Source: Algoriphagus lacus
Lineage (GTDB): Bacteria; Bacteroidota; Bacteroidia; Cytophagales; Cyclobacteriaceae
Reading direction: 5' to 3'
NCBI RefSeq assembly: GCF_003583985.1
Contig: NZ_QXML01000001.1
Location: forward strand, 1 to 64,000
DNA length: 64,000 nt
Shown: in pieces, positions 26,083 to 33,271 of the stretch
Position numbering within the stretch: the first letter of the stretch is position 1
Layout: every line of letters begins with the position of its first letter
Program-made: the position numbers and the translations under genes
The notes under the pieces: model-generated
Databases searched by the model: none
Told to the model about the DNA's origin: nothing
Seen by the model: only the letters and a program-made list of their open reading frames with translations

Positions 26083-26502
26083 GGCCATTTTAGAATAAAA
26101 TTTGGAATTTGAAATTATCCACGGTTTCGCATTTTTTTTCAGTTGATTTTGTTGCAGTTAGCTAAAATTATCCACAAAACCAGTCTAGCTTTAGTAGTGT
26201 TAAATCCTTGTTTATCAATTATTTATACTTAATAAATTTAGAAGTGTGGATAAATAAATGAAAATGTGGATAAATTTTTCTTGCGTTTTTTAATCCTCAA
26301 TTGCTGCAAATCAAGGGCCTTTTTCAGTTTATCGGAACAATTCCAACAATCTTAAAATTCACTGATCAAAATCATAAATTTTAAAACAAAATTTGGATTT
26401 AGCGAGCTGGCAGGTAGTCCTCCGGCTCAAGATCTAAGTCCAAAGAAACTCAACAAAAAAAATTCTTGGTATAGTACCATTTTAACACTCAGAATTCAAG
26501 CT
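26083..26502. other. Gene-free AT-rich region with DnaA-box cluster, candidate replication origin
   Basis: About 420 bases without a coding frame. Between 26115 and 26273 are four 9-mers matching the DnaA box: TTATCCACG at 26115, TTATCCACA at 26168, and TGTGGATAA (the perfect box in reverse) at 26245 and 26265. The last two are direct repeats 20 bases apart. An AT-rich stretch suited to unwinding lies at about 26209-26240. In Bacteroidota the origin is often not beside dnaA, so its absence does not exclude this. However, neighbouring genes mostly point towards this spot from both sides, which is unusual for an origin. It could instead be a DnaA-titrating or regulatory site. Confidence 0.5.
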
Positions 26503-27198
26503 TTAAATTCCAAATCCAACCGGCTCAAGGTTATTCATTTGACGCATAATCCAGCTTTGCCTTCCCCTTATGTATCCGGTTGGTCTAGCCGGAGTCCATC
26601 TCCGTGGATTAGGCAGGACAGCTGCGATCATTGCAGCCTGGCTTCGATTTAGTTTGGCGGCAGGTTTTTTATAATAGGTCTGGGCTGCTGCTTCGATTCC
26701 ATAAATCCCATTTCCCATTTCAATAACATTTAAATAAACTTCCATGATGCGTTCTTTTGACCAAAGCAACTCTACCAACACCGTAAAATATGCCTCCAGA
26801 CCCTTTCGAACATAACTTCTGCTCGGCCACAGAAAAACATTCTTCACTGTTTGCTGGGTAATGGTACTGGCTCCCTTGATTCGCTTGCCTTTTTTGTTGT
26901 TTTCCCAGGCTTTTTCCATGGCTTCAAAATCAAACCCTTTGTGCTCCAAAAACTTTTGGTCCTCTGCTGCCACGACCGCTTGAGGGGCATTTTTGGAAAT
27001 GTGATCAATTGACTCCCAATCCTTATAAAGCCTGAGGTCTTTTTCCGGATCAAAAGCCTGCTCGACCAGTCGGATCACCATCAAAGGAGTAATCGGAACT
27101 GGAACAAATCTGTATATAATGACTAGACCGATTGAAAGTCCGAAAAACCAAAGGGCTGTCTTCCATAACAGCCTCCAAATCCAGCGAATGATCTTCAT
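26503..27198 (-). CDS. mtgA: Monofunctional peptidoglycan glycosyltransferase
   Basis: Polymerises lipid II into glycan strands at the inner membrane; 231 residues, the GT51 domain without a transpeptidase. One N-terminal membrane helix (TALWFFGLSIGLVIIYRF) anchors it. The five conserved motifs are visible: AAEDQKFLEHKGFD with catalytic Glu79, GASTITQQTVKN, RKGLEAYFTVLVELLWSKERIMEVYLN, GNGIYGIEAAAQTYYKKPA, and LNRSQAAMIAAVLPNPRRW. It stands alone downstream of the DUF3857 operon on the same strand, separated by a terminator. Confidence 0.95.
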   Translation of the reverse strand: MKIIRWIWRLLWKTALWFFGLSIGLVIIYRFVPVPITPLMVIRLVEQAFDPEKDLRLYKDWESIDHISKNAPQAVVAAEDQKFLEHKGFDFEAMEKAWENNKKGKRIKGASTITQQTVKNVFLWPSRSYVRKGLEAYFTVLVELLWSKERIMEVYLNVIEMGNGIYGIEAAAQTYYKKPAAKLNRSQAAMIAAVLPNPRRWTPARPTGYIRGRQSWIMRQMNNLEPVGFGI

Positions 27199-27298
27199 GG
27201 GTGAATTTACCGTTGCAATTACCTTTACAAATTGGTGGAAAAATACTGGATTTTCATAGCAGGGAAATCAGCAGGGGATCAATTCCACCACTTAAAAT

Positions 27299-27321
27299 AA
27301 AAAAAAGGGCACTTGGCCCTT
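27299..27321 (-). terminator. Terminator of the DUF3857 gene pair
   Basis: Arms AAGGGC (27305-27310) and GCCCTT (27316-27321), loop ACTTG. An A-run to the left gives a U-tract on the minus strand directly after the stem. Confidence 0.8.
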
Positions 27322-27324
27322 ATT

Positions 27325-29280
27325 CTATGGTTTGACTACCTTTTTCAAGATAACCGGAGCACTGAGTTTGGCGGCGATTGATTCCATCAGAAACTTTAGA
27401 TCACCATACCTTTGGACAGGAATCAGACTGGCCCGGATGTCCAGTTTGGCGGTTACTTTGAGGATTTCACCTAGATTTTCTACCGAATAATTGAAGCTGA
27501 CAGTGGATCCCTGAATCGTAAGATTTTCATTGGTCGGATAATCATCTACTTCATATCCTGGGGGAATTTTTATGTTTGCTGTATAGACTTCACTAAAAGG
27601 ATATTCAAAATCCACTGGAAACACTCTATACTCCAGCGTGAATGGATTTTTTGTGAAAGAAGAAATTCTGAGGGGATTAAACGTCAATGTCTCCATGTCC
27701 GCTGCCCCTGGCATCACCAAATCAAAAGTAGAATTGATGTAATTTTTTTCCTGAAGTAGATCTTCCACCTTAGCATTCTTTACAGTCATTGCTTCGCCTG
27801 GGGAGGTAAACATTTCGTCCAGCGATTTCTCTGCCTTTTCATAGGATTTGACTGCATGGGCGATTTTCAGACCTTCATAGAAGTGACTCCTCAGGGTATT
27901 ATGGATAATTAGCTCACCTGTCTCGGAATTCAACTCTACATTGGTAAAAACCAAGTTGTTGGAAGTATGCTTAATCTCAATCGGGACCAAAGCACTTTTT
28001 CCTTTTTGAAGTAACAAACCTCCCTTGACGTGCTTGTCTATATCCACATAACCAAAAGGAGCCAATGGATCACTCAAATCAATAAACTGCTTTTTGCCAT
28101 CTAACTCGGCCAGAAGGAGTATTTCGTCGAATTGATTGAGAAAGGGAAACATGACTAATTCACTCCTTCCATACCCTTTGCTTCCGATCAATACGGGATC
28201 GCAAGTGATTCCCTGTGATTTTAAAACACCCATGTAGGCCAAAATCAATTCACCGGGAGCACCTTTTTTGGATTTCAAAAGTTGATTGAGTGTCTGATCA
28301 GGATAGATCCAATCTTCCCCATCATTAATCAAATTATCTCTTAGGTAATAATAGGCCTTTTCGGCCTTTTCCTTTTGAGAACCAATGGATAGGTCAAGGT
28401 CCAGCAGTCCTTTCTCCAGAGTGTTTGTCCGATAATATCCCTTCATTGAATAATACTCAATCAAATCGTCCCCCAGCTTTTCCCAAGTATTAAGCACATC
28501 GACAAATTCACCTTGTCCCTCTCCTGCTGACTGATAGCCCGATCCCCCTGCAGACTGATAGCGCGAGAGCTGAAACTCCACCCGCTCCTGATAGTCCCGG
28601 TAGTTTTTCATGAAGGGTTCTTCTTTGAGTGAGTGTAAATTTCTCAAAGTCCATGAAAAAGTCCCATTGTTGGCGAGGTTTTCAGAATTCTGAAACAAAT
28701 TGTATCCCTGACCGATCATCTTGTACTCCAATTGTGGGATCATAATAATCTGATACTTGGAAAAAAGCGTAGGAATGGATCGCTGAAAACTCCATCCATC
28801 CAAAAAGGTCAAGTTTTTATCCCCTTTTTTGTAAGTGTATTCCAAAATAGACCCAACCTGTGCGTCCGGAAAGGAAATGCGGAGCTCCCAGAACCCATCG
28901 CCTATTTCCACATCATGGATATGTTCCTTACCAATTTTGGTTTCGGTCATTCGTCCATCTACCACATTGACGAGGCTGGCCTTTACCCCTGAAATGTTTT
29001 CTACTGTATTCTCGCCTCGAAAGTAGCGGATTTTGACATCTGCAAATTCTTTCCCTGCTTCAGTCAGGATTTTGATCCGGTAGAAAAAGGTGGTTTCGAG
29101 CATTTCCCCAAAAAATCGGGAATCTCCACTAGAGGCTAGGATCACAGCAGGAGCCCCTGTTTCATAGGGCACTTCAGTAAGCGCCAGCTCATTCTCATTA
29201 ATGTAGCCCATCTTGATGGATTGGGCAAAAAGAAAGGTCGGTCCTAGTAAAAAAGTCAGGAACAAAATCAGTTTATTCAT
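27325..29280 (-). CDS. Exported DUF3857 protein with degenerate transglutaminase-like domain
   Basis: A 651-residue protein with signal peptide LILFLTFLLGPTFLFAQ. The N-terminal part is the DUF3857 beta-sandwich (YRIKILTEAGKEFADVKIRYF, IGDGFWELRISFPDAQVGSILEYTY). The middle aligns with a transglutaminase-like fold, but where the paralogue upstream has the catalytic cysteine (FGDCKAL) this one reads KKGAPGELILAY, and where that one has FNHVIL this one reads FDEILLL. The triad is therefore lost, and the protein is probably a binding or structural partner. It overlaps the upstream paralogue by 8 bases. The fold assignment is from pattern; the role is unknown. Confidence 0.82.
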   Translation of the reverse strand: MNKLILFLTFLLGPTFLFAQSIKMGYINENELALTEVPYETGAPAVILASSGDSRFFGEMLETTFFYRIKILTEAGKEFADVKIRYFRGENTVENISGVKASLVNVVDGRMTETKIGKEHIHDVEIGDGFWELRISFPDAQVGSILEYTYKKGDKNLTFLDGWSFQRSIPTLFSKYQIIMIPQLEYKMIGQGYNLFQNSENLANNGTFSWTLRNLHSLKEEPFMKNYRDYQERVEFQLSRYQSAGGSGYQSAGEGQGEFVDVLNTWEKLGDDLIEYYSMKGYYRTNTLEKGLLDLDLSIGSQKEKAEKAYYYLRDNLINDGEDWIYPDQTLNQLLKSKKGAPGELILAYMGVLKSQGITCDPVLIGSKGYGRSELVMFPFLNQFDEILLLAELDGKKQFIDLSDPLAPFGYVDIDKHVKGGLLLQKGKSALVPIEIKHTSNNLVFTNVELNSETGELIIHNTLRSHFYEGLKIAHAVKSYEKAEKSLDEMFTSPGEAMTVKNAKVEDLLQEKNYINSTFDLVMPGAADMETLTFNPLRISSFTKNPFTLEYRVFPVDFEYPFSEVYTANIKIPPGYEVDDYPTNENLTIQGSTVSFNYSVENLGEILKVTAKLDIRASLIPVQRYGDLKFLMESIAAKLSAPVILKKVVKP

Positions 29281-31135
29281 TTTTAACGGTGCTTAAAGAT
29301 GGTTTTATTAATGTAAGTGTATGGTCAAATTTGGAGTTGATCTCAGTGAGCAGGGAAGACTTATCGGCTTCTTCTAGGCCAGGATCGAGGCTGACCGAAA
29401 GCTCCCTGACTACCGTGATTATTTTGTCAGATTGAGAAAAAACCAATTTTCCCTGGTAACCTTTTCCTTCTATTCGAATCTCCCGACCTGACCCTCCTTC
29501 GAGTTGGAGGTCGTCAAGGAGTTGGATTTCATAAAAATCTTCCCGTATCAAAGTGTTGAAGGAAATCTGACTTTCGGTAATTCGGGCTAAAAAAGGCCTC
29601 AAAATGATTCTCTTTGAAGTAGCCTGGGTGAATCGTTGGATAATCCCTTTGTACTTGATCTCCGAAATAGGAATTGAATCTTTTCGGTCGTTTACGATTG
29701 AAAATTCCTGCACAATCAATCCAGCAACGGCGGAACTTTTGTTGAGGTAATCGCGCTTTTCCCGTTCGTTCAATTGGGAATTGACTTGCCTTGCACTCAT
29801 GGCCTCATTACCATGACTTATGATTTGACTCTCAATCTGCGCCAAGCCCTGAGGATCCAAGACCAACTTGGATTTGGTGTTGACGGTATTCCAATGTGCT
29901 GAACGATAGCCAGGAGTTTTGGTCAGATATCCACCATCAGGTGTGGTCACCAAGACGTGGCGGTCACTTGTAAAATTTCCTAAAAAGCCGGGAGGATTAA
30001 GGGTCGAGGTACATTCCAGCCAAATTGGTTCGGACCGAGTCGGCACTTGAAGGATTACATGGTTGAATTGATTGGAAGGAAAATCGACTTCAATATCCTT
30101 TTGGCCTTCCCCTGCATACACAAGCGTATAATAGGAGGGAATTCCAACCACCTCCAGCATGGATTTCATCAGGGTAGTCAAGGCCTTACAATCTCCAAAC
30201 TTATTCTGAACCACATCACGGGCAGTCATTGTCTGCCAGCCCCCGATTCCTAACTGAATACTTACATATCTAAAATTGCGCTGGAGGTAATCATAAAGGA
30301 TCCCAATCTTTTCATAAGGATCCAAGTTTCCCTCCACCATTTGCAAGATTTGTCTTTTGAAATCCTCAGGAAGGTCTCCTCTACCTTGGTTGAGTTTATT
30401 TTGCCAAGAAGCTAATCCTGACCAATCATTCATTTCACCCTGAAATTCATTGATGGCGAATTTCACCGGAGAAAGTAGAATTTTGGGATCATTTTCCAAA
30501 TCAAAGCTGGGTGTCTGCACTTCCAAATCACTTTCAGTCCAGACCACGGTAGTGTTCCCTCCCTCTTCTTTTATCTCTTTGCTACCCTTGAGATTAAGTT
30601 CTTTATATTTCAAGCCCATCTCAGTAGGAAAATTAAAAACGAGGACAGACTCTTTTACTTTCTGGTTGTGATGACGTACTGGTATCCATGAAGGATATGA
30701 GAAATTGGTCTTTCGGAGAATTTCTGATTTCACCTTGACCACAATGGGATAATGTGAGGAAGTAACTTCGAAAAATTTGTATCTATTATCCAACAAAAAA
30801 TCAGTGGTTGAGGGAGCTACATCTCCCATGTCTCTTAGCTTCGCTTTTTTGATCACCTTCCCTGTCAAAGGATCGGTCATTTCCAATTCGAAGTTTTTTA
30901 TTTCCTGAAGTTTATCATACATCAAAACCACCGATGCATGGTCCAATCCATCAGCACTTAAAATGGTAATCGTCTTTTCTTGTAATTCGGTTACCTGATA
31001 GTCAGCCGAAAGTGAAAAGGTGGTTTTCTGCTCTAAAAATGAATAAACCGGTACTTTCTTTGTCACGGTTGCTGTATCCTGAAACCCAAAAAGATTAATG
31101 CTTAGTAGGATTCCAAAAAGTAAATTCAAACTCAT
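29273..31135 (-). CDS. Exported DUF3857/transglutaminase-like protein
   Basis: A 620-residue protein with an N-terminal signal peptide (SLNLLFGILLSINLFGFQ). DUF3857 occupies roughly residues 40-240 (DHASVVLMYDKLQEIKNFELEMTDPL, YPIVVKVKSEILRKTNFSYP). The transglutaminase-like core follows, with catalytic Cys in KFGDCKALTTLMKSML, His in NQFNHVILQVP, and the acidic position in IWLECTSTL. A C-terminal beta-rich DUF completes it. This DUF3857-transglutaminase layout is common in Bacteroidota exported proteins of unknown substrate. The downstream partner gene overlaps by 8 bases, so the two are translated together. Confidence 0.85.
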   Translation of the reverse strand: MSLNLLFGILLSINLFGFQDTATVTKKVPVYSFLEQKTTFSLSADYQVTELQEKTITILSADGLDHASVVLMYDKLQEIKNFELEMTDPLTGKVIKKAKLRDMGDVAPSTTDFLLDNRYKFFEVTSSHYPIVVKVKSEILRKTNFSYPSWIPVRHHNQKVKESVLVFNFPTEMGLKYKELNLKGSKEIKEEGGNTTVVWTESDLEVQTPSFDLENDPKILLSPVKFAINEFQGEMNDWSGLASWQNKLNQGRGDLPEDFKRQILQMVEGNLDPYEKIGILYDYLQRNFRYVSIQLGIGGWQTMTARDVVQNKFGDCKALTTLMKSMLEVVGIPSYYTLVYAGEGQKDIEVDFPSNQFNHVILQVPTRSEPIWLECTSTLNPPGFLGNFTSDRHVLVTTPDGGYLTKTPGYRSAHWNTVNTKSKLVLDPQGLAQIESQIISHGNEAMSARQVNSQLNEREKRDYLNKSSAVAGLIVQEFSIVNDRKDSIPISEIKYKGIIQRFTQATSKRIILRPFLARITESQISFNTLIREDFYEIQLLDDLQLEGGSGREIRIEGKGYQGKLVFSQSDKIITVVRELSVSLDPGLEEADKSSLLTEINSKFDHTLTLIKPSLSTVKNE

Positions 31136-31331
31136 AAAAGGTCAATAACTGATGCAATAAGGTTTTAGTCTTTTAAAAATTCAAGCAATTCACTAAGAAT
31201 TTTTTTATACTAAAACTAAATGCTCTTTAGACTATACAAACTGTATTTTTTCAAATGCCTAAAAAAATGACAGCTTGTAATTAATAAATAAAGGGTGCTA
31301 TTTTGCTCAAAACAATCCAATCACCATTTTC

Positions 31332-31796
31332 ATGGATCCCCTCGTCATCGGAAGTTTTGAAGATTTTGAAAAACACAATGGGCAAGAGCTAGGAGCTTCT
31401 GACTATTTTAAAATCACCCAATCTCAAATCAATCTTTTTGCAGATGCTACCTACGACCATCAGTGGATTCACATTGACCCGGATCGCGCCAAAGCAGAAG
31501 GAGCCTTTGGAAACACCATTGCCCATGGATACCTGACGCTGAGTATTGTCCCCCATCTGTGGGAACAGATCGTGCACGTACAGAACCTCAAAATGATGAT
31601 CAACTATGGGATTGAATCCCTTCGCTTTGCCCAAGCAGTAGTGGTAGACAGTGAGGTAAGGCTAGTGGCCAAATTGAAAAATGTAGCCAATCTCAGAGGC
31701 ACTGTAAAGGCAGAGGTGGAAGTTAAACTGGAAATCAAGGATCAAAAAAAGCCGGCATTTACCGGCGTTCTAATATTCCTTTACCACTTCCATTGA
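31332..31796 (+). CDS. MaoC-like (R)-specific hydratase
   Basis: A 154-residue single hot-dog-fold protein of the MaoC/NodN type, hydrating or dehydrating acyl-CoA-type substrates. The hydratase motif is ITQSQINLFADATYDHQWIHIDPDRA, carrying the catalytic Asp and His, followed by FGNTIAHGYLTLSIVPHL. The length fits single-domain members. It lies between the divergent DUF3857 operon and the convergent tcdA gene; its stop directly abuts the tcdA stop. A terminator for the opposite strand lies inside its last codons. Confidence 0.9.
   Translation: MDPLVIGSFEDFEKHNGQELGASDYFKITQSQINLFADATYDHQWIHIDPDRAKAEGAFGNTIAHGYLTLSIVPHLWEQIVHVQNLKMMINYGIESLRFAQAVVVDSEVRLVAKLKNVANLRGTVKAEVEVKLEIKDQKKPAFTGVLIFLYHFH
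31744..31766 (-). terminator. tcdA terminator located inside the MaoC reading frame
   Basis: On the minus strand GCCGG, a six-base loop and CCGGC are followed by seven T. The arms are 31751-31755 and 31762-31766 on the plus strand, which are codons of the MaoC gene about 30-45 bases before its stop. Confidence 0.7.
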
Positions 31797-32522
31797 TCAG
31801 GAAGCAAGCAGGTCATTGACCACCGTTGCCGCACAAGCGCATCCAAAGGCTGCCGGGAGAAATGACATCGTTCCATAGGCTGACTTCTTAAAATTACTTC
31901 CGTCAGTCAGCATCAGGCTTTCCCTTAGCACCTCCTCGGTTGAAAACACGGCCTTGAAACCACCAAAGATCTCCCGCTTTTTCAAGCGCTTTCGAAGCAT
32001 GGCTGCGAGCCTGCACTGATAGGTATCTTCAAAATTTACAACCTTGATCTTAGTGGGGTCGACTTTCCCCCCAGCACCCATTGAACTTACCAACCTAAAG
32101 CCCCGGTTTTTGGCCCCTTCTATTAAGTGCATTTTGGGAGTAAAGCTGTCAATGCAGTCTACCACGTAGTCAAATTCATTTTCTGCTAAAAGCTGGGTCA
32201 GATCGTGCGGCTTGAGAAATTGCCGGATCGTGTGAATTTTTAGGTTGGGGTTGATGGCTAGAAGTCGGTCTTCCATCCATTCCGCTTTGGACTGGCCAAC
32301 GTTTTTTTGAGTAGCGGGAAGTTGTCTGTTGACATTGCTGATGTCCACGGTATCTCCATCGACGATGGTCATTTCGCCCACTCCGGAGCGGCAGATAAAT
32401 TCAGCGGCAAAGGAACCCACTCCTCCCAGACCGACCACCAGCACATGTTTTTGGGCAAGTTTTTCCAAACCTTCACGGCCCACAATCAACTCAGTCCGGC
32501 TCAGCCAGGCAAATTCACTCAT
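31797..32522 (-). CDS. tcdA: tRNA threonylcarbamoyladenosine dehydratase
   Basis: An E1-like enzyme of 241 residues (formerly CsdL/YgdL) that cyclises t6A at position 37 of ANN-decoding tRNAs to ct6A using ATP. The ATP-binding Rossmann motif is HVLVVGLGGVGSFAAEFICRSGVG near 27, followed by VDGDTVDISNVNRQ and YVVDCIDSFTPKMHLI. Later landmarks are VSSMGAGGKVDPTKI and the C-terminal GSNFKKSAYGTMSFLPAAFGC. It overlaps the upstream TatD gene by 4 bases (ATGA), so the pair is translationally coupled. Confidence 0.93.
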   Translation of the reverse strand: MSEFAWLSRTELIVGREGLEKLAQKHVLVVGLGGVGSFAAEFICRSGVGEMTIVDGDTVDISNVNRQLPATQKNVGQSKAEWMEDRLLAINPNLKIHTIRQFLKPHDLTQLLAENEFDYVVDCIDSFTPKMHLIEGAKNRGFRLVSSMGAGGKVDPTKIKVVNFEDTYQCRLAAMLRKRLKKREIFGGFKAVFSTEEVLRESLMLTDGSNFKKSAYGTMSFLPAAFGCACAATVVNDLLAS

Positions 32523-33166
32523 TCGATTTTTCGTTTTGAAATGCGATTCCAGTTGGAAATGACCAGTTGCTCCAGTTCTTCCACCGAAAGGCGCAAAATT
32601 AGAGAAGCGGCCTGATAAACTGAACTGATTTCCAATCCCGAATCGTCAGTTTCCAAAAAAATCCGGTCCCGGGGACAAAGGTTAAGCCAGCCAGCTGCAT
32701 TGCTTTCCTTTTTTTGGAGATGCTTTCCAAAGGAGAAAAAAACAGGATACTGCAAGAGTTGGGTCGCCAACTCCGGTTTTAGATTCCAGCCGTGCCAAAT
32801 GATGGCGGGCGGATTTTTTTCGGCTTTCAGGTATTCCAAAAGCAAATCGAATCCTCTGACACAATGCAGGATCAAGGGAATTTCCAATTCTTTGGCCAAA
32901 TCAGCCTGACCACGGAAAGCAGCCTTTTGAAGAGAATTATTAGGTCCTCTCAATCGATCAAATCCGCACTCTCCGATTGCCAAAAGAGCTGGGCTCTGCT
33001 GAGAAACTGACCTGATTTGGTGTAGTTTACCTTCCCAATTTTCGTCCAAAAACCAAGGATGCAAGCCCGCAGAAAAGTGCTGATCAGGGATATCCGAAAA
33101 ATCAAGCGAATTAAAAATAGCTTTTTCAGTGCCTCGACGGTGCGTATGGATGTCCCACAGATTCAT
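32519..33166 (-). CDS. TatD family metal-dependent hydrolase
   Basis: A 215-residue amidohydrolase-fold protein; family members are DNases or aminoacyl-tRNA/peptide editing hydrolases. Metal ligands are visible: HTHRRG near the N-terminus (the DxHxH-type start), IGECGFD with the bridging Glu, LILHCVRGF, WHGWN, and the late LETDD. It is shorter than typical TatD (about 260), mainly between the first motif and the GECGFD motif. It overlaps tcdA by 4 bases. The substrate cannot be told. Confidence 0.88.
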   Translation of the reverse strand: MNLWDIHTHRRGTEKAIFNSLDFSDIPDQHFSAGLHPWFLDENWEGKLHQIRSVSQQSPALLAIGECGFDRLRGPNNSLQKAAFRGQADLAKELEIPLILHCVRGFDLLLEYLKAEKNPPAIIWHGWNLKPELATQLLQYPVFFSFGKHLQKKESNAAGWLNLCPRDRIFLETDDSGLEISSVYQAASLILRLSVEELEQLVISNWNRISKRKIE

Positions 33167-33211
33167 AAATCAAGCTTGTGCTTTTCCTCCAAAAAACAAA
33201 AACGCAATCCG

Positions 33212-33248
33212 AAAAAAGCCCCCAAAAAGCCAGACACTTCTTGGGGGC
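33212..33248 (-). terminator. Terminator of the TonB-dependent receptor gene
   Basis: Arms GCCCCCAA (33218-33225) and TTGGGGGC (33241-33248) around a 15-base loop. On the minus strand the stem is followed by a T-run (plus-strand A-run at 33212-33217). It lies 23 bases after the receptor gene. Confidence 0.8.
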
Positions 33249-33271
33249 ACAAAAAATCAGGAGGTTAAAAA

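Noticed and set aside
26083..26502. Small-RNA gene or riboswitch in the gap between the ClC and mtgA genes
   Set aside because: No stable GC-rich stem or terminator is visible; the DnaA-box cluster is the only structured signal.
29273..29280. The 8-base overlap of the two DUF3857 genes as evidence of a single frameshifted gene
   Set aside because: Each protein has its own signal peptide and its own complete domain order, so they are two genes.
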